Assembly: GCF_034314165.1 (NCBI RefSeq)
Contig: NZ_JAVIWK010000001.1
Location: forward strand, 6,897,001 to 6,961,000
DNA: 64,000 nt
Direction: 5' to 3'
DNA from: Pseudomonas sp. Bout1
Lineage (GTDB): Bacteria > Pseudomonadota > Gammaproteobacteria > Pseudomonadales > Pseudomonadaceae
Of this stretch, positions 44,946 to 53,566 are shown in pieces. Below the pieces are notes generated by a model. The model had not been told where the DNA came from. It saw only the letters and a program-made list of their open reading frames with translations, and searched no databases. Position numbers and translations under genes: made by a program. Every line of letters begins with the position of its first letter. Position 1 is the stretch's first letter.

Positions 44946-46145
44946 ATGACCACTATCCCCTTACGCGTAATGGTTCTTGAATCCTGCGCGATACATCGTT
45001 CATGTACCGCCAATCGACTTAGGGAAGCTGGCAATGTTGAAGTGGTGGAGTCTGCTCACGGATGCCAGGCGTTAGACGTTCTGACACATACTGGCGGGGT
45101 GGACATAGTGCTGTGTGACCTGCAGATGGAAGGCATGGACGTGCTGGCGTTTCTGAAGCAAGCAGCCCAGAGACGTTTGCTTCACTCCCTTATCATCCAA
45201 GGCTCACATTCTCCGGAACTGCTTCGGTCGATTCGCCAACTTGTGTCGCTTCTAGGTCTGAGACTGCTGGGGTATATCTCCAAGCCTTTTTCGACGCATC
45301 AACTGCAAGGTTTGATGCACATGTATCACCATTCTCATGCTCTCGCTCGCGACGCGCAGATAATTGTGCCACTGGCCAACGAAACGGATGTACGTGCAGC
45401 GCTGGCGGCCGGGCAGTTTCACGCGTACTACCAACCTAAATTCAACCTCAAGACGTTCGAAATCTGTGGTGTCGAAGTCTTGGCGCGCTGGCAGCATCCC
45501 CAACAAGAACTGCTTACGCCTGCGGTCTTTATGCCGACTCTGGAACGCTGTGAGCTGCTGGATGACCTGCTGCTGATGCAGATGCAACAAGCGCTGGCGT
45601 TGCAGCACCAGATGAGAACAACCGGCGTAACACTCAGCCTGGCTTTCAACCTGCACGCATCACAACTTGCCAGCAGCGCCTTAAGCCTGCAGGTCAAGGC
45701 ACTCCTGACTCACTACCAGGCACCCCCATCCAGCGTGACGTTCGAACTGACTGAGAGTGGCATGCTCGACGTTTGCGCCAATAGCCTGGAATGTCTTCTG
45801 CGCTTGAGAATGATGGGCTGCAACCTCTCGATAGACGACTTCGGCGCTGGATTTTCGTCGCTTCAGCGCCTGTGTGATTTGCCATTCAACGAGATCAAGC
45901 TGGATGCCCAATTTGCATACGCAGTAACACAGGATTTGCGCTCGCGTGTAGTCATCAGCACCATTCAGAGGCTGGGCACAAGCTTGGGGATGGCGGTAGT
46001 GATTGAAGGCATTGAAACCCTGGAGCAGTGTCAATTATTACAAAGCTTGGGATGCGTTATCGGGCAGGGCTATGTGTTTTCCCGCGCGATGAGCGAGAGC
46101 CAGCTAATCAGATGGTTGGATGAGACGGTGTCGACTGACGGGTAA
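44946..46145 (+). CDS. REC-EAL c-di-GMP phosphodiesterase (PvrR/RocR-like)
   Basis: A 399-aa protein with an N-terminal receiver (1-125; phospho-Asp in VLCDLQM) and a C-terminal EAL domain (about 150-395). Catalytic positions are kept: Glu in GVEVLARW (EVL for EAL), Asn in AFNLHAS, Glu in ELTESG, DDFGAGFSSL, Lys in EIKLD, Glu in VIEGIE and QGY. It should break down c-di-GMP when signalled through its receiver. The same type of gene (PvrR, RocR) sits beside cup fimbrial genes in P. aeruginosa and counteracts fimbria-driven biofilm growth. Confidence 0.9.
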   Translation: MTTIPLRVMVLESCAIHRSCTANRLREAGNVEVVESAHGCQALDVLTHTGGVDIVLCDLQMEGMDVLAFLKQAAQRRLLHSLIIQGSHSPELLRSIRQLVSLLGLRLLGYISKPFSTHQLQGLMHMYHHSHALARDAQIIVPLANETDVRAALAAGQFHAYYQPKFNLKTFEICGVEVLARWQHPQQELLTPAVFMPTLERCELLDDLLLMQMQQALALQHQMRTTGVTLSLAFNLHASQLASSALSLQVKALLTHYQAPPSSVTFELTESGMLDVCANSLECLLRLRMMGCNLSIDDFGAGFSSLQRLCDLPFNEIKLDAQFAYAVTQDLRSRVVISTIQRLGTSLGMAVVIEGIETLEQCQLLQSLGCVIGQGYVFSRAMSESQLIRWLDETVSTDG

Positions 46146-46204
46146 GAAGCAGCGATCGCGCTGCCCTTGGATAACCGAATCCCGTGGTGAGGTTGCTCCT
46201 CTCT

Positions 46205-46834
46205 TCAGCCTGACGGTTGGCGCCGATACAAACTGAGCCCCAGCGCCAGTATGACCAGCATCCCGGCGCAGCTGCGATTGATCCACTGCATGACGCCTGC
46301 GGAAAAACGCTGCATGGCAAGTCGACCTCCGAATGCGTAGATGAGCATCATGATGCAGTCAACCGAAGCGCTAATGAGGGCCAAGAGCGCATATTGCGTG
46401 GCAGCCGGCTTGGTGGGCTCAATGAACTGAGGCAGGAACGCTGCGAAAAAAAGTAGGCCCTTGGGGTTGGACAAGCCTACTAGCAGTGCTCGTAGAAACG
46501 CCGACTTTCCCGTTGCCAAGATCGGCTTGTGAGATTCGGAAAGCATGCGGGTCGGAGCGCGCCAAAGTACCCATGCAAGATAAACCAGATATACCGCACC
46601 GACCCACTTCACGAGGCTGAACAGATGCTCTGAAGCCTGTAGTAAAGCCCCTAATCCGCATCCCACCGCGCCGATCAGCAATAGATCCGACAACGCCGCG
46701 CCTGCGATACCGAATGCCGCTACCCGCATGCCATTGGACGCGCCATTGCTGAGGGCCAATAGCATTGAGGGGCCCGGAGTCATCATCACCACACTCACTG
46801 CGATGACGTAGAGAAACAACGTGGATGCTTCCAT
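46205..46834 (-). CDS. LysE/RhtB family exporter
   Basis: A 209-aa inner-membrane exporter with six hydrophobic segments and TPGPSMLLALSNGASNG near residue 18. AAGGACC lies about 9 bases before the ATG at 46834. Convergent with the EAL gene and divergent from the pilin gene. A second LysE member of this window. Its link to the fimbrial cluster is unclear; it could be passenger cargo. Confidence 0.87.
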   Translation of the reverse strand: MEASTLFLYVIAVSVVMMTPGPSMLLALSNGASNGMRVAAFGIAGAALSDLLLIGAVGCGLGALLQASEHLFSLVKWVGAVYLVYLAWVLWRAPTRMLSESHKPILATGKSAFLRALLVGLSNPKGLLFFAAFLPQFIEPTKPAATQYALLALISASVDCIMMLIYAFGGRLAMQRFSAGVMQWINRSCAGMLVILALGLSLYRRQPSG

Positions 46835-47250
46835 GGGCAATTGGTCCTTTGACGTTCCGTTGAATTTGGTCAAGAAACTGCAAGTTCGGTATGCAGTTTT
46901 TAGCGCTATTCCTGTGCAGAAGTCGCTTGAGTATTTTAGACGCTAACCAATCATCCCTTACAAGGGAAATTATTCGTACGAAAAGTCCTACATTGTGTCT
47001 GCTAAGTGATTTCAACACGAAGCAAAAATTTCTGCCTTTTATGAAAATTCCTACAGGTCTGTAGGAATTTTCATTCGCGGCATAGGACTCATACCCTTGA
47101 ATATTGCAACAGCTCTTTAGCGAGTCTCGCAAAGAGTCAAAATTACGCGACATGAATATAGCCCTTTCGCATAGGTAGTTTGATGCACTAGGGAGCTAAT
47201 AGCAGGTCGCGTCCTGAGCTTGCGAAATTAACACTAGAAGGATTACTCAC
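46835..47250 (+). promoter_or_regulatory. Fimbrial operon control region
   Basis: About 415 bases without a gene, AT-rich. It holds a half-site AAAGTCCTACA near 46983 and a perfect palindrome at 47041-47074. This is where the response regulator is expected to act on the pilin promoter. Confidence 0.55.
47041..47074. promoter_or_regulatory. Perfect 34-bp palindrome (BvgA/EvgA-type operator) upstream of the pilin gene
   Basis: ATGAAAATTCCTACAG is followed by GT and then by its exact inverse complement: 16-base arms, CCTAC-N6-GTAGG core. It ends 177 bp before the pilin start. The same core with the same spacer is found at 38.49 and 43.0 kb. Confidence 0.7.
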
Positions 47251-47772
47251 TTGAAAACTAAACTCATCGCTTTCGCCCTGCTGGCCGGTTCTTCGTTTGC
47301 AGGTGTTGTCAGTGCTGCTGATGGTACCGTGAACTTTACGGGTAACATCATGGGCGCGGCCTGTACTGTATCGCCAACCTCCGCCACTCAGACCGTGGCA
47401 CTCGGCACTGTCAGTTCTTCTTCACTTCCGAGCGTAGGCAGCACTGCCGCGCCGACCAAGTTTGATATCGTCCTGGACAGCTGCCCAGCGGCTGCAACCA
47501 AGGCCACCATCAAGTTTGACGGTCCATCGGACAGCAAAAACAGCAGCCTGCTGGCACTCACCACTGGGGCAGGCGTGGCGACCGGTGTAGGTATCGGCCT
47601 GTATGAATCCGACTCTTCGACTCAAATCCCAGTGGGTTCGGTGTCGGCCAGCAAGAACCTGTCGAGTACTGCCGCGACCACCTTCACCTATTACGCCAAA
47701 TACATGGCGACCGGTACGGTCGTTGCCGGTTCGGCAAACGCTGTTAGCAACTTCACCGTTAACTACAACTAA
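47251..47772 (+). CDS. Major fimbrial subunit (type 1-like pilin)
   Basis: A 173-aa chaperone-usher pilin with a signal peptide (about 1-22), two Cys (in AACTVSP and DSCPAA) expected to form the pilin disulfide, and the C-terminal beta-strand pattern ending NFTVNYN used for donor-strand exchange. It starts at TTG 47251 with AAGGA about 9 bases upstream. It is the first gene of pilin-chaperone-usher-adhesin and is followed by a hairpin. Confidence 0.9.
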   Translation: MKTKLIAFALLAGSSFAGVVSAADGTVNFTGNIMGAACTVSPTSATQTVALGTVSSSSLPSVGSTAAPTKFDIVLDSCPAAATKATIKFDGPSDSKNSSLLALTTGAGVATGVGIGLYESDSSTQIPVGSVSASKNLSSTAATTFTYYAKYMATGTVVAGSANAVSNFTVNYN

Positions 47773-47786
47773 TAGCGGCAATCAGA

Positions 47787-47812
47787 CGGGCATTCAAATA
47801 CTTGAATGCCCG
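47787..47812 (+). terminator. Hairpin after the pilin gene (attenuator or mRNA stabiliser)
   Basis: CGGGCATTCAA and TTGAATGCCCG form an 11-bp perfect stem with a four-base loop between pilin and chaperone genes. There is no T-run. It probably raises pilin over chaperone and usher output. Confidence 0.65.
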
Positions 47813-47879
47813 GCTTCAATCATTCGCCTTTTTTCGGGATATGCCTGGAAGATAAAGGCTATTCAAGGAGAACAGATTA

Positions 47880-48560
47880 ATGCAGTGGCTCAGGTCTGTC
47901 TGTATTGCCAGCTGTTTGATTGGCATGACCCATACCGCTTGGGCGGGCGTGGTCGTCGGGGGAACCCGAGTGGTCTATGACGGCTCGAAGAAAGAAGCCT
48001 CCATCTCGGTGAGTAATCCAGAAAAAACCACACCGTATCTGATTCAATCCTGGCTGGAAAACTCATCAGATGCGGGTAATCTAAAAGCGCCGTTTATCGC
48101 GACGCCTCCGCTATTTCGTTTGGAGGCGGGGCAAGAAAACATCCTGCGTATCGTCCGCACAGGCGGTAGTTTGCCAGAGGATAAAGAGTCAGTCTTCTGG
48201 ATGAATATCAAGTCTATTCCGGCCTCGGAAAAAACAGAAGTTAACACTCTGCAAATTTCCGTGAAGACCCGCATCAAACTGTTTTATCGTCCCGCAGGCT
48301 TACAGGGCAACGCCGCTGAAGCCTATAAGTCGCTAACGTTTGTACGCCAGGGTAACCAACTGCGCGTCAACAACCCAACGCCTTACCATGTTTCTTTTTA
48401 TCGAGTAAGTGTCGGTGCCAGCGAAATAGATAATGCCGGCATGGTTGCCCCGCACAGTTCATTGAGTTGGCCAATACCCACGGGTGCGACAGGGTCTGTC
48501 AGCTGGCAAGCCATTAACGATTACGGTGGAATTACTTCCGACAGTAACGCGCCACTCTGA
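47880..48560 (+). CDS. Periplasmic fimbrial chaperone (PapD-like)
   Basis: A 226-aa two-domain immunoglobulin-fold chaperone with a signal peptide (about 1-22). The family's conserved positions are seen: GTRVVYDG near 28, YLIQSWLEN near 55, and IKLFYRP near 135. It holds pilin subunits in the periplasm and hands them to the usher. AAGGAGA lies 7 bases before the ATG. Confidence 0.9.
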   Translation: MQWLRSVCIASCLIGMTHTAWAGVVVGGTRVVYDGSKKEASISVSNPEKTTPYLIQSWLENSSDAGNLKAPFIATPPLFRLEAGQENILRIVRTGGSLPEDKESVFWMNIKSIPASEKTEVNTLQISVKTRIKLFYRPAGLQGNAAEAYKSLTFVRQGNQLRVNNPTPYHVSFYRVSVGASEIDNAGMVAPHSSLSWPIPTGATGSVSWQAINDYGGITSDSNAPL

Positions 48561-48670
48561 TTTAACTAAGTACCGTCCGTTTTCTATTTATTTTTGCGCT
48601 GCCGGCATATAACTGCCTGCCGTTATGTGGGTGCGGCTGCGCTTCATATTGTTGGGTAGAGATTATTCCC

Positions 48671-51253
48671 ATGAACAACAACTTTCAGAATCCGATGTCT
48701 CATCGAGCCGAAAGAACCCGGCCATGTGTTGTGCGCCCCCCTTATCTTTCGTCTTTGATTGCTGCGCATATTTTAGTCGGTATGGCCGTGCAGTCGTCTT
48801 CCGTCATTGCCCAGGACTACTTCAACCCCCAGGCGTTGGAGATGGGCGCTCCCGAACAAAGTGCCATTGATCTTGAACACTTCTCCGGCCAAGGTGGGCA
48901 ACTACCAGGTTTGTATCGGGTCGACGTTTATTTGAATGACAGTCGCATTGACAGTCGCGATGTAAACTTTGTTGATATCGGCAAGAAACTGCAGCCCGAA
49001 TTGACGTCCAGTCAGCTGAAAGCGCTGGGGGTTAAGCTGGAAGCGTTTCCAACGTTGCTACAGTTACCGGCGGACAAGGCGATCAGCACCCTGTCTGACT
49101 ACATTCCAGACGCCAGCAGCCGTTTCGACTTTGGTCAACAACGCTTATACATCAGCATTCCGCAAGCGGCGCTTAACAGTGAAGCACGCGGTTATATTGA
49201 CCCCGCACTGTGGGACCAAGGTCTTCCGGCAGCGTTGCTGAATTACACCTTCAGCGGTGCCAACACCGAGCGCGACGGCCGTGCGGGTAGTGATGACAGC
49301 TATTACCTGAACCTGCGCAGCGGGTTGAACCTTGGTGAGTGGCGGTTGCGTAACTATTCAACCTACAACTCCAGCAACGGCAAAAACAGCTGGCAGACGC
49401 TCGACACCTACGTTCAGCGCGATGTTCAGCCGTTGAAAGGCCAAATGACCCTGGGTGACAGCTCTACCCCAAGCGACGTATTCGACAGCGTGCAGTACCG
49501 AGGGGCGCAGTTGGCCTCCGATGACAACATGTTCCCCGACAGCCTCAAAGGCTTTGCGCCGGTCGTGAGGGGTATCGCCAAAGGCAATGCCCAAGTCACC
49601 GTGCGGCAAAATGGCTACATCATTTACCAGACCTATGTCCCTGCCGGCGCATTCACGATTACTGACTTGTACCCGACCTCATCCAGCGGTGATTTGGACG
49701 TCACGATTACTGAAGCCGACGGCAGCATCCATCGCTCTATGCAGCCGTTTTCCGCAGTGCCTGTCATGTTGCGTGAAGGGCGCCTGAAATATTCGGTGAC
49801 GGCAGGTCAGTACCGAACCCTGGCCAGTGAGAGCAGCACACCGAGTTTCGTTCAAGGCACGCTGATTTACGGCTTGCCTCGTGACTCTACGATTTATGGC
49901 GGTGTATTGGCGTCCGGCAAGTATTCCGCCGGGACCTTGGGCGTTGGCCATGGGTTTGGCGACTGGGGTTCGCTGTCCATGGATGTGACGCAAGCCCAGA
50001 CCGAATTGCGCGATGGCTCCAAGCATGAAGGGCAGTCCGTGCGATTCCTTTATGCCAAAGACATCGAAGCCACGGGCACCACCTTTACGCTGGCGGGCTA
50101 TCGTTATTCAACCAGTGGTTACTACGATTTCCAGGAAGCCAATGAGATCGATCCGGGTAACTTCAATGACTGGCGCGGCATCTATACCAAACGCAGCAAG
50201 GCCCAAATCAACGTTAACCAGTCACTGGGCGACTACGGCAACTTTTACCTCAATGGCTACCAGCAGGATTTCTGGCGCCAAAACGGGTACGAGCGCAGTT
50301 TGACCGCTGGCTATAACCTGAGCCATCGCGGTGTAACTTACGGCGTCAGCTACACCTACAGCCAGGCACCTGCGGATGCCGGCCGCTACGGCAACGACCA
50401 GCAAGTGGCGTTCAGCGTGCAAATGCCGTTGGAAAATCTACTGCCGCATAGCTGGGCCAGTTACAACCTCAACACCAGCAAGAACGGCAGTACCACCCAA
50501 AACGCTGGCCTGAGCGGCACCGCACTGGCGGATAACAACCTTAGCTACAACGTACAGCAGGGTTATGCCAACCAGGGTGCCGGTAGCAACGGCAGCGCTA
50601 ACGCCAACTACAAAGGCACCTACGGCGAAGCCAGTGTCGGTTACAACTATGATGCCCAGTCACAACAACTCAACTATGGCTTGCAGGGCGGCATCGTAGC
50701 GCATCCCTATGGCGTTACGTTCTCCCAGCAGCAGGGTGAAACCATGGCCTTGGTGCGTGCACCAGGAGTGGCGGGCGCCAAGGTGCAAAACAACACCGGG
50801 GTAAATACCGATTGGCGTGGTTATGCCGTGGTGCCGTTTGTCAGTACCTATCGCGCCAACCGCGTAGCGCTGGACACCGAAACCCTGCCCGACGATGTCG
50901 ATATAGAAACAACCACGAAGACCGTTATTCCCACCAAGGGAGCACTGGTGCTCGCTGATTTTCAGCCTCGGGTTGGTAGTCGGGTGTTGATGACCCTTAA
51001 GTATCAGGGCAAGCCTGTGCCGTTTGGCGCCAGCGCTACATTGGTCGAGAACAACGCGGCCTCGCCGAACACTGTCGTCGTCGGTCTTGACGGTGAGGTG
51101 TACCTGAGTGGCGTGCCGGAGTCGGGCTCAATAGATGTGAAATGGGGATCGGATGCGGGACAGCAATGCAAGGTGAACTTCACGTTGCCGAAAAAGGCTG
51201 AAGTTGACGGAGCTTTCACAACGATTCGTACATTGGCTGCACGTTGCCAATAA
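48671..51253 (+). CDS. Outer-membrane fimbrial usher (FimD/PapC-like)
   Basis: An 860-aa usher that assembles pilin subunits at the outer membrane. It has a long signal region (about 1-50), an N-terminal chaperone-binding domain (DYFNPQALEMG onward), a beta-barrel interrupted by a plug domain (near 250-340), and C-terminal domains with two Cys (QQCKVNF and ARCQ). Length is normal for the family. It belongs to the pilin-chaperone-usher-adhesin operon. Confidence 0.92.
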   Translation: MNNNFQNPMSHRAERTRPCVVRPPYLSSLIAAHILVGMAVQSSSVIAQDYFNPQALEMGAPEQSAIDLEHFSGQGGQLPGLYRVDVYLNDSRIDSRDVNFVDIGKKLQPELTSSQLKALGVKLEAFPTLLQLPADKAISTLSDYIPDASSRFDFGQQRLYISIPQAALNSEARGYIDPALWDQGLPAALLNYTFSGANTERDGRAGSDDSYYLNLRSGLNLGEWRLRNYSTYNSSNGKNSWQTLDTYVQRDVQPLKGQMTLGDSSTPSDVFDSVQYRGAQLASDDNMFPDSLKGFAPVVRGIAKGNAQVTVRQNGYIIYQTYVPAGAFTITDLYPTSSSGDLDVTITEADGSIHRSMQPFSAVPVMLREGRLKYSVTAGQYRTLASESSTPSFVQGTLIYGLPRDSTIYGGVLASGKYSAGTLGVGHGFGDWGSLSMDVTQAQTELRDGSKHEGQSVRFLYAKDIEATGTTFTLAGYRYSTSGYYDFQEANEIDPGNFNDWRGIYTKRSKAQINVNQSLGDYGNFYLNGYQQDFWRQNGYERSLTAGYNLSHRGVTYGVSYTYSQAPADAGRYGNDQQVAFSVQMPLENLLPHSWASYNLNTSKNGSTTQNAGLSGTALADNNLSYNVQQGYANQGAGSNGSANANYKGTYGEASVGYNYDAQSQQLNYGLQGGIVAHPYGVTFSQQQGETMALVRAPGVAGAKVQNNTGVNTDWRGYAVVPFVSTYRANRVALDTETLPDDVDIETTTKTVIPTKGALVLADFQPRVGSRVLMTLKYQGKPVPFGASATLVENNAASPNTVVVGLDGEVYLSGVPESGSIDVKWGSDAGQQCKVNFTLPKKAEVDGAFTTIRTLAARCQ

Positions 51254-51265
51254 AGGAGGAATTTC

Positions 51266-52245
51266 ATGAGTATTATTAAAGGCAAGACGTGGATCGCGCC
51301 GGCTAAGGGGATGGCTTGTGTGGCTGCCGTACTGTTTATGAGTGGGCTGTCGCAGGCTGCTTTGGCGTCGTGCAGTTTTAGCGGTGGCGTTAGCTCGGAG
51401 GTAACCAAGACTGTTAGCTTTGGCAAGGTGACTGTTCAGAGAGACAGCCCAATCGGTACTGTATTGGCCACTCAGTCTACTGGCGCTTACGCTGGTGGAG
51501 CTGCTTTTTTGGCTGTACTACTGCGTGGGTCTACCGCTGGGAAAATACAACATGGCCAACGCTCAGTAGCTACGGTAATGGCGTTTACAACACTAACATT
51601 GCTGGTGTCGGCATTCGTATCACCAACGGCAATGGTAAGGTAACGCCTTATGATCAACCGGCAGCCGCCAATGAATATATACTTATACCTGATATAAAAG
51701 TCGAACTAATCAAGACAAAATCGGGTGCTGTGGGGGCCGGTACTATACCAATTGGTATCGAGTCCAGAGCCTCCATCGCCAGCCAGTTTTATACGGCAAA
51801 CGTCTCACTGACCGGTACCAATACTATTGTTCCTGTTGCCTGTTCAGTGACTAACACATCGATTCCGGTACCGATGGGTGACATCCCGCGCACGTCTTTT
51901 ACAGGTGTGGGTAGTTCGAGTCCTGAAAAGTCGTTTTCTATTCCGCTCAATTGTGATGCCACTACCCGTGTCAATGTGACGTTGGACGGCACGCGGCACA
52001 GTTCCGGCATAGCCGGGCTACTGGCGTTGGACCCATCGGCTAGCGACACCGTAGCCAGCGGTGTAGGTTTGCAATTGCTGTTCAAGAGCGCCCCAGTCTC
52101 GCTGGGCAGCCCGATTGCTGTGGGAACGGTGGCGAGTGACGGTGCGTACTCCGTTCCGTTCACTGCGCGCTATTACCAGACCGGTGCGACTGTAGGCGGT
52201 GGGAAGGCCAACAGTACCGCTACTTTTACCATGACCTACCAGTAA
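51266..52245 (+). pseudogene. Fimbrial tip adhesin with a frameshift at a T6 tract
   Basis: The first frame (51266 on, signal peptide about 1-35) runs to a T6 run at 51505-51510 and then into an unrelated tail of about 40 residues. A second frame, offset by one base, continues without stop from the T run to 52245 and reads FGCTTAWVYRWENTTWP and then a pilin-like domain ending TATFTMTYQ. One extra T (or one backward slip) would join both into a full adhesin of about 326 aa. AAAGGAGG lies before the start. It could be a phase-variable gene, a programmed frameshift (heptamer T TTT TTG), a true pseudogene or a sequencing error. Confidence 0.82.
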
Positions 52246-52434
52246 TGTTGAGATGCAATCGGTGGTGAGAGGGGACCCTCTTTATCTATAAAGGCGTGGC
52301 TGATTGAGAAGTTGAATCAGCTGCGCGTAGTAAACTGTTTTTGATGGATTAGCGTGCTTCTATGCATTGGCCCGCGCGAAGTCAACAAAGTCTCGGGGCA
52401 GCGTTGGTTGGATCAAGGTCAACCTTTAAAAGGA

Positions 52435-52931
52435 TCATTCGACGCCTACTGCTCGGAGCAGAGTCTGCAACACCTTTCCGGCGTTCCCCAGCAACATAAT
52501 CTCACTCCCTCCGTCTAACCCCACATCCTCAAGATTGACATGAATCACCGTGGCTCCCGCTGCTATGGCTATGTCTGGAATATCTGCAGCAGGTGTTACG
52601 ATACCGCTCGTGCCAACTGAAATTAGCAACTCACAATTTCTCACAATCCGAACGGCAAGTCGCCAAGCATCCTCAGGCAAGTTCTCCTTGAACCACACTA
52701 CCCCCGGTCGAAGTCTGCCGTTACAGCGGGCACATCTAGGAGGCTCGATTAGCTTCCCTTCATCGGCGATCTGCAACTGCTCTGGAGTCAATTCAAACGG
52801 CCGATGGCAGGCAAAGCATTTCGCACTCATCAGACTGCCGTGAAGGTGTATCACACCCTTTGAGCCTGCCCGCTCGTGCAAGTTATCGATATTCTGGGTG
52901 ACGACCGAGACGTCCCAGCCAGCTTTAGCCT
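52435..52931 (-). pseudogene. Sir2-type NAD-dependent deacylase, 5' part missing
   Basis: The C-terminal two thirds of a sirtuin are readable (frame open to 52953): VTQNIDNLHERAGS, IHLHGS with the catalytic His, four zinc Cys (CFAC and CARC) and PGVVWFKENLP. The N-terminal part with GAGxSxxSGIPxFR needed for NAD binding is absent; the family is about 240 aa. The upstream sequence instead belongs to a TniQ-like fragment in another frame, with the join near 52931. Almost certainly not a working deacylase. Confidence 0.8.
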
Positions 52932-53111
52932 GAATCCATAACACCCCTGCCATCCTATAGCCGACGCCAATTTCTTTACCTCAGCTCTACTGAATGAGGC
53001 ACGCTTTGCCAGCTCTATAAAAACCTCTATATCGGATGCATACCTGTTGATAAGGAGGTTTCGCATTACAAAGGAAGTAAGTGACTCATCAGGTCGTATT
53101 TGCAAGAGCAT
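52932..53111 (-). pseudogene. N-terminal fragment of a TniQ/TnsD-like transposition protein
   Basis: The first 60 residues (MLLQIRPDESLTSFVMRN..., ending IGWQGCYGF) resemble the start of TniQ-family proteins from Tn7-like elements in Pseudomonas, which target insertion. The frame then runs into sirtuin DNA read out of frame. It lies only 50 bases inside the right-end repeats of the island, where such a gene would be expected. Identification rests on memory of the family's N-terminal pattern. Confidence 0.5.
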
Positions 53112-53161
53112 CAGAAACGCCGGTGCATTGGTGCCAATTTAGGAACCGGGCGGGAGAAGCC

Positions 53162-53245
53162 TGTCGCGACCTCAAGGGAGCCAGCGAGCGCTCCCCTGTG
53201 CTGCGACAGTTTTAATTAGCTAGCGACAGTTTTAATTCTCTAAAT
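53162..53245 (-). repeat. Right-end repeats of the 15.7-kb island
   Basis: GCGACAGTTTTAATT occurs at 53203-53217 and 53223-53237, inverse to the left-end copies; the second extends to a 23-base perfect inverse (53223-53245) of 37524-37546. A 48-base piece (53162-53209) starts with TGTCGC and ends with GCGACA. Confidence 0.75.
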
Positions 53246-53261
53246 CCAGGGTGGTGCCCAA

Positions 53262-53526
53262 CATCATAGTTTGACACACGGAAACCAATAAAATCAGTCG
53301 TTTACGGAACCTGCCGCGATGCCATTTTTACAACATAGATTGACACAACGCATAACGATATCCGAATGACGGGATGAGTTTATAACAACATAGTTTGACA
53401 CTACCCGCGGGAGCCTTTTTAAAGTCGAGATTGCAGCCGAACAAAATATTGTGACACCACCGGCTCAGTGAACTCAGGGGTAAACGGCTTAACGGAGCAT
53501 GCCAGCTGAATGAATATTTTGACAAA
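53262..53526 (+). repeat. Five spaced TTGACA-type repeats (second element end?)
   Basis: Copies related to ACAACATAGTTTGACAC occur with TGACA cores at 53272, 53341, 53396, 53452 and 53520 (spacing 69, 55, 56 and 68). Two or three are nearly identical and the last two are diverged. No gene lies here. The pattern resembles transposase-binding sites at the end of a Tn7-like element, here possibly the left end of the metal-resistance block. Confidence 0.6.
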
Positions 53527-53566
53527 AATGCCCTTGGGGGCGCGTACCCAATTGTGATGGTTCTAC

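Noticed and set aside
46419..47153. 244-codon minus-strand frame over the fimbrial control region
   Set aside because: Out-of-frame shadow of the LysE gene extended through AT-rich intergenic DNA; it would cover the operator palindrome.
52266..52284. Small GAGGG/CCCTC hairpin with T-rich tail after the adhesin
   Set aside because: The stem is only five bases with a loop of two to four; too weak to call as a terminator with confidence.
37519..53250. Target-site duplication next to the island ends
   Set aside because: Bases just outside the 23-bp inverted repeats (TTTGA on the left, CCAGG on the right) do not match, so no duplication can be claimed.
53262..53526. CRISPR-like array
   Set aside because: The repeats are short, diverged and unequally spaced, and no cas gene is near; transposon-end sites fit better.
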